Source: an uncultured Collinsella sp. (GTDB taxonomy: Bacteria > Actinomycetota > Coriobacteriia > Coriobacteriales > Coriobacteriaceae). Taken from it: a stretch of 64,000 nucleotides of DNA. The stretch spans positions 58,712 to 122,711 of the forward strand of contig URPK01000004.1 in the NCBI GenBank assembly GCA_900549715.1, written 5' to 3'. Below, piece by piece: positions 52,098 to 59,911 of the stretch (positions are counted from its first letter, which is position 1; every line of letters begins with the position of its first letter). A model generated the notes under the pieces. The model was not told the origin of the DNA. It was given only the letters and a program-made list of their open reading frames with translations, and did not search any database. A program made the position numbers and the translations under genes.

Positions 52098-52813
52098 GCG
52101 CCGGCGCTACGCTACTCAAGCTGCAACAGATCGATTTGGAGCTCGCCCGCAACAAGAGCGAACTTGCCAATATGCCGGAGCTCAAGGAGCTCGCCTCAAA
52201 GCGCAAAACCTATGTAAAGCTTAAGTCCGAGATGACCAAACTCTATGCTCAGCGCAAGGACCTGGACATTGAGCTGGACGATCTCAACACCACCGAGATC
52301 CAGACCAACAACGCCATCGAGGCCGCCAAGAAGCGCCACGTCGACGGCTCTGACTACCGCGAGGTCCAGGATCTGGAAAATGAGCTCGCCACCCTGGCCA
52401 AGCGCCTGGACAAGATTGAGCACACCCGCAAGGATGTCGTTGTCGCCCACAAAGAGGCGCTCGACCGCGAGACCCGCGCGCAGGCCATCATCGCCAAGTT
52501 CGAGGAGGGCGTGAAGGCCGATACCAAGGCTGCCCGCGCCAAGGCTGCCGATCTGCAGGCTCAGATTGATGCCTCCACCAAGGAGCGCACCGCGCTTGCC
52601 GCCACGCTACCGACCGACGTGCTCACCGATTACGAGCGTCTGCTCAAGCAGTTCCGCGGCCTGGCCGTCGAGACCATCAAGGGCAACATCCCCACGGTCT
52701 GCCACACCGCGCTGCAGGCGTCATCCATGAGCGACCTCAACCACGACGGTAGTGAGATTACGCACTGCCCGTACTGCCACCGCCTGCTGGTGCTCCCGAG
52801 CAAGGAAGCGTAA
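52094..52813 (+). CDS. DUF164 coiled-coil protein with partial C4 zinc ribbon
   Basis: A 239-residue protein. Residues about 10-185 are a long coiled coil (LLKLQQIDLELARNKSELANM onward, with VDGSDYREVQDLENELATLAKRLD). The C-terminal ribbon normally has two CxxC pairs. Here the second (HCPYCHRLLVLP) is intact but the first keeps one cysteine (TVCHTALQ), so zinc binding may be altered. AAAGGAGA precedes ATG 52094, which overlaps the Nif3-like stop. The family occurs next to Nif3 in many bacteria. Confidence 0.88.
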   Translation: MSAGATLLKLQQIDLELARNKSELANMPELKELASKRKTYVKLKSEMTKLYAQRKDLDIELDDLNTTEIQTNNAIEAAKKRHVDGSDYREVQDLENELATLAKRLDKIEHTRKDVVVAHKEALDRETRAQAIIAKFEEGVKADTKAARAKAADLQAQIDASTKERTALAATLPTDVLTDYERLLKQFRGLAVETIKGNIPTVCHTALQASSMSDLNHDGSEITHCPYCHRLLVLPSKEA

Positions 52814-52816
52814 ACG

Positions 52817-54028
52817 ATGGCGGCGCCCAACAATTCAATGCAGCTTGAGGGAAAAACGATCCTGCTGGGTATTACCGGCGGGATCGCCGCCTATAAGTCG
52901 TGCAATATCGTGCGCCTGCTGCAAAAGTGCGGCGCGCGCGTCAAAGTAGTCATGAGCGAGCATGCCACGGAGTTTGTGGGGCCGCTCACCTTCCGCGCAC
53001 TCACCAATGAGCCGGTCGCGGTGGGCCTGTTCGACAACCCCTCCGACCCCATCCACCACATTTCGCTGGCGCAGGAGCCCGACCTGGTGGTCGTGGCGCC
53101 CGCGACGGCCAATATCATCGCCAAGACGGCCAGCGGCATCGCCGACGACCTCATCTCCACCACGCTACTCGCCACGCCGCGACCCATTGTGATCGCGCCG
53201 GCCATGAACAATGGCATGTGGAAGGCGCCGGCGACGCAGGCCAACATGGCCACGTTGCGCGACCGCGGGGTGCACGTGGTTGGCCCCGGTAGTGGCTACC
53301 TTGCCTGCGGCGACGTGGACACGGGGCGCATGAGCGAGCCCGAGGACATCGTCGAGGCTGTCTGCGAGGTGCTCAATCCCACGCCCCAGGACCTTGCAGG
53401 CAAGCGCATCGTCATTACTGCCGGTCCTACGCACGAACCGATCGACCCCGTGCGCTTTATTGGAAACCGATCGTCGGGAAAGATGGGCATCGCCCTGGCG
53501 GGGGAGGCCGCACGTCGCGGTGCCGCCGTCACGCTCGTGCTGGGACCGACATCGCTCGACGTTCCCCGCGGTGTGGAGTGCGTGCACGTACAGACCGCCT
53601 CAGAAATGCTCAAGGCAGCGCTGAGCGCCTTCCAGACGGCCGACGCGGCCATTTGCGCCGCCGCCGTCGCCGACTACACCCCCGTATCCCCTGCGGACCA
53701 TAAGCTCAAAAAGGCCAACGAGCGCTTGGATCGCATCAAATTGGTCGAGACGGTCGATATTTTGGCTGAGCTTTCGCGCCAGAAGGGGGAGCGGTGCGTG
53801 ATCGGCTTTGCGGCCGAGACCGATAACGTCCTGGAGTACGCACAGCGAAAGCTCGACCGCAAGGGTTGCGATGCCATTATCGCCAACGATGTCTCACGCG
53901 CCGATTCGGGCTTTGGAACTGATACCAATAAGGCCTGGATTGTAAGCACAGCAGGGACGCAAGAACTTCCTGTGCTTACAAAACACCAGCTCGCAGATAC
54001 AATTTTAGACTTGCTCAAAAATAATTAA
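52817..54028 (+). CDS. coaBC: Bifunctional phosphopantothenoylcysteine decarboxylase / phosphopantothenate-cysteine ligase
   Basis: This enzyme performs two successive steps of coenzyme A synthesis. The N-terminal CoaC flavoprotein domain has ILLGITGGIAAYKSCNIVRLL, APATANIIAKTASGIADDL and APAMNNGMW (PxMNxxMW). The C-terminal CoaB domain has ITAGPTHEPIDPVRFIGNRSSGKMG, AAVADYTP and KLKK. The 403-residue length is standard. It ends the core gene run before tRNA-Pro. Confidence 0.96.
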   Translation: MAAPNNSMQLEGKTILLGITGGIAAYKSCNIVRLLQKCGARVKVVMSEHATEFVGPLTFRALTNEPVAVGLFDNPSDPIHHISLAQEPDLVVVAPATANIIAKTASGIADDLISTTLLATPRPIVIAPAMNNGMWKAPATQANMATLRDRGVHVVGPGSGYLACGDVDTGRMSEPEDIVEAVCEVLNPTPQDLAGKRIVITAGPTHEPIDPVRFIGNRSSGKMGIALAGEAARRGAAVTLVLGPTSLDVPRGVECVHVQTASEMLKAALSAFQTADAAICAAAVADYTPVSPADHKLKKANERLDRIKLVETVDILAELSRQKGERCVIGFAAETDNVLEYAQRKLDRKGCDAIIANDVSRADSGFGTDTNKAWIVSTAGTQELPVLTKHQLADTILDLLKNN

Positions 54029-54109
54029 AAAAGTTCTTGCGCAAGGCCAAAGTTTCGGGTTAATATACTCCCTGTTGCGAGCGAGAGCAGAGCAACAAAC
54101 AAAAGCTTC

Positions 54110-54186
<77 letters not shown>

Positions 54187-54195
54187 AAGTTTGCA

Positions 54196-54226
54196 GGTCA
54201 GGCACCTAGTGCCTGACCTTTTTTGT
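54196..54226 (+). terminator. Intrinsic terminator after tRNA-Pro
   Basis: AGGTCAGGCAC pairs with GTGCCTGACCT across 3 nt, followed by T6. Confidence 0.92.
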
Positions 54227-54651
54227 TTAAAGCAATTGCTTAATTTTGATTAAGCAACAGGGTGCCAAAAATCTAGCTGCGCGATAATCGCCTTTTGCGG
54301 CTACTTGCGCGTTTTGCACACGCATGAGCCGATTTATTAACGCGATGTGATTCTACATACGCGCAGAAGGTACATGCCGAGAACGGGCGGCATTTATCGC
54401 GGCGATTTACGCAGATATAGCGACTGTAACGAACAAGCGTGTCGCTGTATTAATTCCGGTATTTCACTTGATCGGTGGACAAGTGGGCTGTTGCAACGAA
54501 ACGCCAAGCGGGATGAACTCTATACGGTGACGCAGCTGAGGTAATGGCGGGGGAGTGCGGCGGGCGCTCTGAGAGCCGCTGTATGACCCCATTTCTCTTC
54601 ACTTCGATTAACTATGCCACGTGCCTCAAGCCGTTCGTTCGGTTGCCAAAA
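54227..54651. other. Intergenic region without a supportable gene
   Basis: Short open frames on the plus strand lack ribosome binding sites and recognisable sequence. It separates the core gene run from the pilin modules. Confidence 0.5.
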
Positions 54652-54683
54652 GAAGAGCCCGCGCGGAATCGCGCGGGCTCTTC
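54652..54683 (-). terminator. Terminator of pilin-like gene A
   Basis: A 14-bp perfect stem, GAAGAGCCCGCGCG (54652-54665) with CGCGCGGGCTCTTC (54670-54683), loop GAAT. On the minus strand it is followed by TTTTGGC. It lies 22 bp beyond the stop codon. Confidence 0.88.
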
Positions 54684-54705
54684 ACTAGACATGCTAGAAG
54701 ACAGA

Positions 54706-55716
54706 CTAGAAACAAAAAACTGGGCAGATGTTCATGTCTATGCGGGCAACATAATAACCGCCCGTACCTGTAGGCCCATATTTAGTAACAAAGAGGAATC
54801 CCTCTGTAGTACTCGGGTAAGTTCCACGCTCATAAAACATGTTGCCGTTGGCAAGGCCAGATATCTCGGTCACACCATTTTTTTTAGGACTATCTTTCCC
54901 CTTGAAGGCCTCGTACTGGGTGCCCTCAGAAGAAATCCAGGGATAGGTTTGAGCCCAACGGCTATAGGGAGCATCAACTATTTCCGAATAGCTCAAGAGA
55001 AACAGCTTGTCGGTAGTTACGGCGACAGCGGCGTCCTTTGTCTTTCCATCAACGTTGTTCGTGAGCTTTCTGACAGCCCTCACCTTGGACTGGAAGTCTG
55101 AGGGCATCAGGTTCCAGATCTCGCCCGAGTTCATCTTCGCGCGGAGTTTGGACTTCTCCCAGCCGCCGGCATTGGTGTCGGTGGCGTTCACGCGGGACAT
55201 GATGCCCGTCGAGGTGGTGAGGAACGTGAGTCCCGCCTTGCCCGAACCGTCGGCCAAATCATCGTGGTCGATGCCGATGATTCGGTACTCGAGCGTCTGT
55301 CCGTCCGTCAGCTTCATCGTGAACTTGATGCGTGCATCCATCGCGGCCTGCGCCTTGGCGTAGGCGGGCGACGCCTCGCCCTTCACGGCGATGTCCTCGG
55401 TCACGGCCTTCTGCTCGCCGAGCGTCCAGTCCTTGGCGTCCTTGGCGATGGCCGCCTGGACGGTCGTGGAGGCGGTGCCTGTGGAACCGCCGCCAGATGC
55501 TCCGCCACCCTCGGTGCCAGCGTTAGCCCCACTGTTCTCCGTGTTGCCGACCAGGTTGAACTGGTTGCGGATTGCACCGGCCACGCCGGGTCCAGCGAAC
55601 ACGATGACCAGGCCGATGATTGCGATGATCAGGACGTACTCGATGATTGACTGTCCTCGGAGAAGCGTACCTCTAGAAGATACCCCCCCCCGAAGGTTAA
55701 TTGCCGCTGCACGCAT
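54706..55716 (-). CDS. Flp/class III pilin-like surface protein with DUF6273 domain, copy A (in frame, G9)
   Basis: A 336-residue protein. The leader (residues 1-21) ends RGTLLRG, then QSIIEYVLIIAIIGLVIVFAG, a prepilin-type helix with Glu at +5 after the predicted G/Q cleavage site. A Gly/Ser/Thr-rich linker (about residues 57-80) follows. The large C-terminal region (EYRIIGIDHDD, KAGLTFLTTST, WEKSKLRAKMNSGEIWNLMP, DKLFLLSYSEI, YEAFKGK) is DUF6273-like, and the protein ends ICPVFCF. ATG 55716 follows GAAGGGAG by 6 nt. A run of nine G inside codons 9-12 keeps the frame open, and a change of one G would close it. No sortase or prepilin peptidase gene is in the window. Confidence 0.8.
   Translation of the reverse strand: MRAAAINLRGGVSSRGTLLRGQSIIEYVLIIAIIGLVIVFAGPGVAGAIRNQFNLVGNTENSGANAGTEGGGASGGGSTGTASTTVQAAIAKDAKDWTLGEQKAVTEDIAVKGEASPAYAKAQAAMDARIKFTMKLTDGQTLEYRIIGIDHDDLADGSGKAGLTFLTTSTGIMSRVNATDTNAGGWEKSKLRAKMNSGEIWNLMPSDFQSKVRAVRKLTNNVDGKTKDAAVAVTTDKLFLLSYSEIVDAPYSRWAQTYPWISSEGTQYEAFKGKDSPKKNGVTEISGLANGNMFYERGTYPSTTEGFLFVTKYGPTGTGGYYVARIDMNICPVFCF
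55683..55691 (-). repeat. Poly-G tract (G9) in pilin-like gene A
   Basis: Nine C on the plus strand, nine G in the coding strand, about 25 nt after the start codon. From ATG 55716 the frame is open with nine G. In copy B the tract has ten. Confidence 0.85.
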
Positions 55717-55755
55717 ATGCGGCTCCCTTCGCTCAGGGTTTGTAGATACATCGCC

Positions 55756-55881
55756 GAGCGTAGGACTATTCCAAAAGGTTGCGCTGGACTTGCCGCAGCG
55801 GCAAAGAGTAATTAGCCCAACGCCTGCGCAGCTTAACCGACCACTCGCATATCCAAATTTGTTGCTCAACAAATTCGCAGG
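55756..55881. promoter_or_regulatory. Duplicated divergent promoter block A with two palindromes
   Basis: This block repeats at 59453-59579, with the first 65 or so bases identical. It contains TTGCCGC-A-GCGGCAA (55790-55804) and AATTTGTTG-CT-CAACAAATT (55856-55875). It lies between the minus-strand pilin-like gene and the plus-strand zinc-ribbon gene and probably controls both. Confidence 0.65.
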
Positions 55882-55971
55882 TAGCGTAAGTAAAATTGAG
55901 TTGGAAAGCTGGTGGGAACCGTCTTATAGCCTAAGCCGTTCCAAAAGCCGCGAATACAGGAGGTAAGGTGA

Positions 55972-57576
55972 TTGGGTAACTATAAAGTTGTCTTCAGGGA
56001 TGACTGGTCCGGGGATTCGAGTCTGCTGAAATGGGAGCCCGGATGCCCGGCGATGGTAACGGTCGTCCAGGTCGCGAGAAACGTCGACACCTCTGAGGCT
56101 TATCTGCAGATAAAGATCGAGAATCTCTCAGCGGATATCTTGAACTCCATCTCCGGTATCGCCCATGTCGACTATGCCGATGGGTCCAGAGGCTATGTCC
56201 CCTTTTCGGAACTAGACTTAGACCTGCCGCAATGCGAGCAGGGAGCCCTTAAGGCAACGGCGCTGCCGAGGGGAGACGTCGAGTCCGTTTTCATCAAGCT
56301 GCTTCAAATCGACTCCCAGCAAGGGAAGTGGCACTCGACCGGAGAGCCTGCCGAAGCGCCCGAGCGCGAACCGCTTTCGATGATCGAGAAGGCGATGGCC
56401 GAGAGGGACCGCCAGCTGAAGGAACTGCATGTCGACAGTCGAATCGCCGGCGGCAAGGCGCAGTTCCATCAGGGATGGTGGGTGTGTGCATGCGGGTGCA
56501 TTAACGTTGGGCGGGAAAGCTGCCACAGGTGCAAATGCCACAAGGACCTCCTCTCGGATTTGCAGGACGAAGAATCCCTATGCAAATCGGCCGATATACG
56601 GTCTCAGAACATATACGACAGGGCCGATTCACTTATTGCCAGCGGAGAGAGTGTCGAAAACCTGAAAAAAGCGCGTGAACTTTTCAAAGGCATCTCTGGT
56701 TGGAAGGACGCCGAAGAGCGCGCTAAGGAATGTTCAGAAAAGCTAGCCGTGCTCGAGCCGAAATCGGCAAAGAAGCGCAAATTGCTGCTATGCCTCGCCA
56801 CGGCCGCCGCCGTGCTTCTCGTCTTCTTTCTGACGGCGGGAAGGCCGATGGCGATAAATGCAATTACTGGGCTGCAAAAAGAAATTCGGTACAGGGAAGC
56901 ATTCTCGCTTTACGAAGGCGGCAATTTTAGGAAGGCGTATGCCGAATTCAAGTTGATTCGATCATACAGCGATGCGTCGGAGATGGAGGCGAAGGCCGCC
57001 AATGCCCTGGCGGAGGATTATGCAAAGGAAGGGGATACGGACCAAGCTATCGAATGGTTCAAGAATGCGGACAATGAAACCGGCGCCCACGAGGTCGAAT
57101 ACGGGTACGTGAAGAAGCACTATGACAGCAGCGATTCCAAAACGAAGGAATACCTGGACGAGCTCGTGGACGTGGGTTATCGCGATGCCACCGAACTTTA
57201 TTCCGACCTTTACAAACTGGATGTAAGGATTCTTGTGAATTCCGATGAGAACGATACCGAAACATCCCTGACAGAAATCGGCTCGAAGTCGATGGGTGAC
57301 GCCTATGTACACGTTTTCGTTGACGGCGGAGACCGATCGCAAGAAGAGGTCGATATCCGCGTGTTTGAGGAGTACGCATGGGGCATCGATGGCGAGGTGA
57401 CAAATAATTATTCTGAAACGCAGCCCGCGAACTACGTAAAAGGATTCAAGCGCGGGTGGAACCTCATTCGGCTTTGGAATCAAAGTTCCGTTATTTATGA
57501 CCATAGAATCACGTTAATTGAGCCCGTGACGGGAGAGACGTTGGCGACGACAGAATTCCGCACGCCCTATAACTAA
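55972..57576 (+). CDS. Zinc-ribbon, single-pass membrane protein with TPR-like ectodomain, module A
   Basis: A 534-residue protein of unknown function. Residues 1-125 form a beta-rich domain shared with the module B protein (YKVVFRDDW, VVQVARNVDTSEAYLQIKI). A zinc ribbon follows at about 169-189 (WWVCACGCINVGRESCHRCKC). A helical region leads to one membrane segment (about 270-289, LLLCLATAAAVLLVFFLTAG). The outer part has TPR-like helices (AFSLYEGGNFRKAYAEFKLIRSYSDASEMEAKA) and a C-terminal beta domain. TTG 55972 has AGGAGG 8 nt upstream. The ribbon is predicted cytoplasmic, suggesting a transmembrane sensor or assembly factor. Confidence 0.75.
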   Translation: MGNYKVVFRDDWSGDSSLLKWEPGCPAMVTVVQVARNVDTSEAYLQIKIENLSADILNSISGIAHVDYADGSRGYVPFSELDLDLPQCEQGALKATALPRGDVESVFIKLLQIDSQQGKWHSTGEPAEAPEREPLSMIEKAMAERDRQLKELHVDSRIAGGKAQFHQGWWVCACGCINVGRESCHRCKCHKDLLSDLQDEESLCKSADIRSQNIYDRADSLIASGESVENLKKARELFKGISGWKDAEERAKECSEKLAVLEPKSAKKRKLLLCLATAAAVLLVFFLTAGRPMAINAITGLQKEIRYREAFSLYEGGNFRKAYAEFKLIRSYSDASEMEAKAANALAEDYAKEGDTDQAIEWFKNADNETGAHEVEYGYVKKHYDSSDSKTKEYLDELVDVGYRDATELYSDLYKLDVRILVNSDENDTETSLTEIGSKSMGDAYVHVFVDGGDRSQEEVDIRVFEEYAWGIDGEVTNNYSETQPANYVKGFKRGWNLIRLWNQSSVIYDHRITLIEPVTGETLATTEFRTPYN

Positions 57577-57649
57577 GCATCGGCTTTCAGTCAACGATAT
57601 TCCGAATGTCGGGCAAATCAAGTATTTTACGAGTTAGGAAGAGAAGCAC

Positions 57650-57901
57650 ATGCAAATCATCTTTTACGCCCTCATAATCTGCTACGGCATAGCCTGCTAT
57701 TTTTCAGGGGGGCTAATTGGTAAAGCAGCGAGTGACAAAGGGTATGGGGACCAGAGGTTAAAGCTGGCCTTCATAATCGTGTTCGCGACGCCCGCGAGCG
57801 CCGCGATGATCGTTGCGGCGCTTCCCGACAAGAAGCTCCAAACCAGCGTTTCCGATGATTCGACGCCGCATTCGATAGATGCCGAGCTTCCGAAGCTGTA
57901 A
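57650..57901 (+). CDS. Small membrane protein of module A
   Basis: An 83-residue protein with two membrane segments (IIFYALIICYGIACYFSGGLIG and LAFIIVFATPASAAMIVAALPD) and an acidic tail ending ELPKL. Its relative in module B (59661) has the same arrangement, with CALPD before an acidic tail ending LPEV. GAAGAG lies before the ATG. Probably a partner of the zinc-ribbon protein. Confidence 0.65.
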   Translation: MQIIFYALIICYGIACYFSGGLIGKAASDKGYGDQRLKLAFIIVFATPASAAMIVAALPDKKLQTSVSDDSTPHSIDAELPKL

Positions 57902-58360
57902 GGCATCATTGCGAGTGGGCTCGTTCAAGCTCTGAATTGGCAATTCAAAATCAGGCATCGCGTAGGGCCGGACTAATGCCTGCGCCCTATGCGATTCCGC
58001 TGCACCGGTTTTGCCAAGCGTGTCATACCGTCCATCTCCGCGCAATGACGCTCGGAACATTGTCGTTAAAGCTCCCGTGGCAGATGATGTTAGAGACGCT
58101 GCAATCCCAGCAGTCGTATCCAAGCGAAACGCGGCTTTCAAACATGGTGTGCTTCTCGCCTACAGATCTGGCGTTGAATTTGCTCGCGTCCCAAAACGCA
58201 TGCATTGGAGATATTTATTAACGAGTAGCTGCGACCATGAACGGTGAGTGCCAACACTCAGTGCAAATAGCTACCAGTTAACCTCATAGAAAATCAAATT
58301 TGAGGTGAGGAGGACGAGACAACGAGCCCGTCTTGTCTCCATGGTCACCGCTGTCATAAG
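57902..58360. other. Spacer between modules, possible gene remnant
   Basis: Open frames overlap on both strands (for example minus-strand MKAAFRLDTTAGIAASLTSS and plus-strand SKRNAAFKHGVLLAYRSGVEFARVPKRMHWRYLL). None has a clear ribosome binding site or known motif. It may be a decayed insertion between the two modules. Confidence 0.4.
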
Positions 58361-58390
58361 AAGGGTCCGCGCAATCTCACGCGGACCCTT
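58361..58390 (-). terminator. Terminator of pilin-like gene B
   Basis: AAGGGTCCGCG (58361-58371) pairs with CGCGGACCCTT (58380-58390). It occupies the same place relative to the stop codon as the terminator of gene A, with a different sequence. Confidence 0.8.
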
Positions 58391-58408
58391 TACTGAGTGC
58401 TGATTGGT

Positions 58409-59410
58409 TTAGAAACAGAAAACTGGGCACACACTACGCGCATTTCTAGCATCACTGTCGTTGCCCCAAGACCCCACAGCATCTACAGACGTATATACAT
58501 CTGTGATCCCCGATTGAGGGCTAGCAGGATAAGCCGAGCGCATCCACCAGCTTTTGCCATTAGCAATGGCAAAATTAGCCCAGAGATGATAGCTCACTTT
58601 ACCTCGAAATGCTTCGTACTGAGCCCCTTCTGAGCAAAACCAAGGATCCTTCTTGCATTCATCTTTTTCTGCAAGAATTTCGGTGTTACTGAGAAGAAAT
58701 AGTTTATCCGAAGTCGGTGTGACATCGCTGCCGGTGTAATAGCCATTGATGTTATTCATTAGCTTCGTAACTGTATTCACTTTAGACTGGAAATCAGCGG
58801 GCATAAGGTTCCAGATCTTGCCGGAGTTCATCTTCGCGCGAAGCTCTGACTTCTCCCAGACACCATCAGTAGACCTGGTTGGGTTCATGCGGGACTCGAT
58901 ATCCGTAGATGTCGTGAGGAACGTCAGACCGGCCTTGCCAGAACCGTCAGCGAGGTCGTCGTGGTTGATGCCGATGATGCGGTACTCGAGCGTCTGTCCG
59001 TCTGTCAGTTTCATCGTGAACTTGGTGCCGGCATCCATGGCGGCCTTCGCCTTGGCGTAGGCGGGAGACGCCTTGCCCTTCGTGGCGATTTCCTCTGCCA
59101 CGGCCTTCTGCTCACCGAGCGTCCAGTCCTTCGCGTCCTTGGCGATGGCCGCCTGGACGGTCGCGGAATCGGCCCCTGTGGAGCCGCCACCGGATGTTCC
59201 ACCGTCCTCGACGCCACCGGTCGCCCCGCTGTTCACCGTGTTGCCGACCAGGTTGAACTGGTTTCGGATGGCCCCGGCCACGCTGGGTCCCGCGAACACG
59301 ATCACCAGGCCGATGACCGCGATAATCAGGACGTACTCGATGATAGATTGTCCACGAAGGCGGATACCTCTAGGAGATACCCCCCCCCCGAAGGTTAATT
59401 GCCACTGCAT
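58409..59410 (-). CDS. Flp/class III pilin-like surface protein with DUF6273 domain, copy B (G10, shifted start)
   Basis: A 333-residue paralogue of copy A. Prepilin helix GQSIIEYVLIIAVIGLVIVFAG, linker (GATGGVEDGGTSGGGSTGAD), near-identical middle, then a divergent C-terminal third (DECKKDPWFCSEGAQYEAFRGKVSYHLWANFAIANGKSWWMRSAYP) ending SVCPVFCF. The ATG equivalent to that of copy A (59414) runs into TAG after the G10 tract. A second ATG 4 nt further (59410) is in frame, but its distance to AAGGGAG is 10 nt. The gene is therefore weak or off in this state and would be on from the first ATG with nine G. Confidence 0.78.
   Translation of the reverse strand: MQWQLTFGGGVSPRGIRLRGQSIIEYVLIIAVIGLVIVFAGPSVAGAIRNQFNLVGNTVNSGATGGVEDGGTSGGGSTGADSATVQAAIAKDAKDWTLGEQKAVAEEIATKGKASPAYAKAKAAMDAGTKFTMKLTDGQTLEYRIIGINHDDLADGSGKAGLTFLTTSTDIESRMNPTRSTDGVWEKSELRAKMNSGKIWNLMPADFQSKVNTVTKLMNNINGYYTGSDVTPTSDKLFLLSNTEILAEKDECKKDPWFCSEGAQYEAFRGKVSYHLWANFAIANGKSWWMRSAYPASPQSGITDVYTSVDAVGSWGNDSDARNARSVCPVFCF
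59380..59389 (-). repeat. Poly-G tract (G10) in pilin-like gene B
   Basis: Ten C on the plus strand, ten G in the coding strand, at the place where copy A has nine. Confidence 0.85.
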
Positions 59411-59452
59411 GCATATGCGACTCCCTTCGCTCAGGGTGAATAGAAACGGCTT

Positions 59453-59579
59453 GAGCGTAGGACTATTCCAAAAGGTTGCGCTGGACTTGCCGCAGCGGCA
59501 AAGAGTAATTAGCCCAACGTCTGCGCAGATTAACCGACCGCTCACACAATCGAATTTGTTGCTCAACAAATCCGCAGGT
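59453..59579. promoter_or_regulatory. Duplicated divergent promoter block B
   Basis: Repeats the block at 55756-55881, including TTGCCGC-A-GCGGCAA (59487-59501) and AATTTGTTG-CT-CAACAAATC (59553-59572). Only the last base breaks the second palindrome. Confidence 0.65.
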
Positions 59580-59660
59580 GAGGACAGCAGAATTGGTGTT
59601 ACCGGAAGTTACGGAGGACCGCCGGTGTCGAGGCGGGCGGTCGAGAAGAAGGGACCAAAA

Positions 59661-59909
59661 ATGAGAAGCCTGGAGCTGATAATCTTCTTCCTGCCTCTCT
59701 TGGCGATCGCCGCCAACATCTGCGGCGTAGCGGAGCTCGTTAAGATTGCCAGGGCCAAGGGGCATTACACCAATGGCGCGGGAATCCTCTGGTTCATCGG
59801 CCTTTTCGGCACCGCGCTCATGGTCGGCCTGATCGTCTGCGCTCTGCCCGACCGAGCGGCACCGGCGCCCAGCGCACAAAGGGACGAAGACGCCCTGCCC
59901 GAGGTGTAG
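59661..59909 (+). CDS. Small membrane protein of module B
   Basis: An 82-residue protein with two membrane segments (LELIIFFLPLLAIAANICGVAEL and GILWFIGLFGTALMVGLIVCALPD) and an acidic tail. AAGGGA stands before ATG 59661. It precedes the zinc-ribbon gene by 2 bp, while in module A the order is reversed. Confidence 0.72.
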   Translation: MRSLELIIFFLPLLAIAANICGVAELVKIARAKGHYTNGAGILWFIGLFGTALMVGLIVCALPDRAAPAPSAQRDEDALPEV

Positions 59910-59911
59910 TA

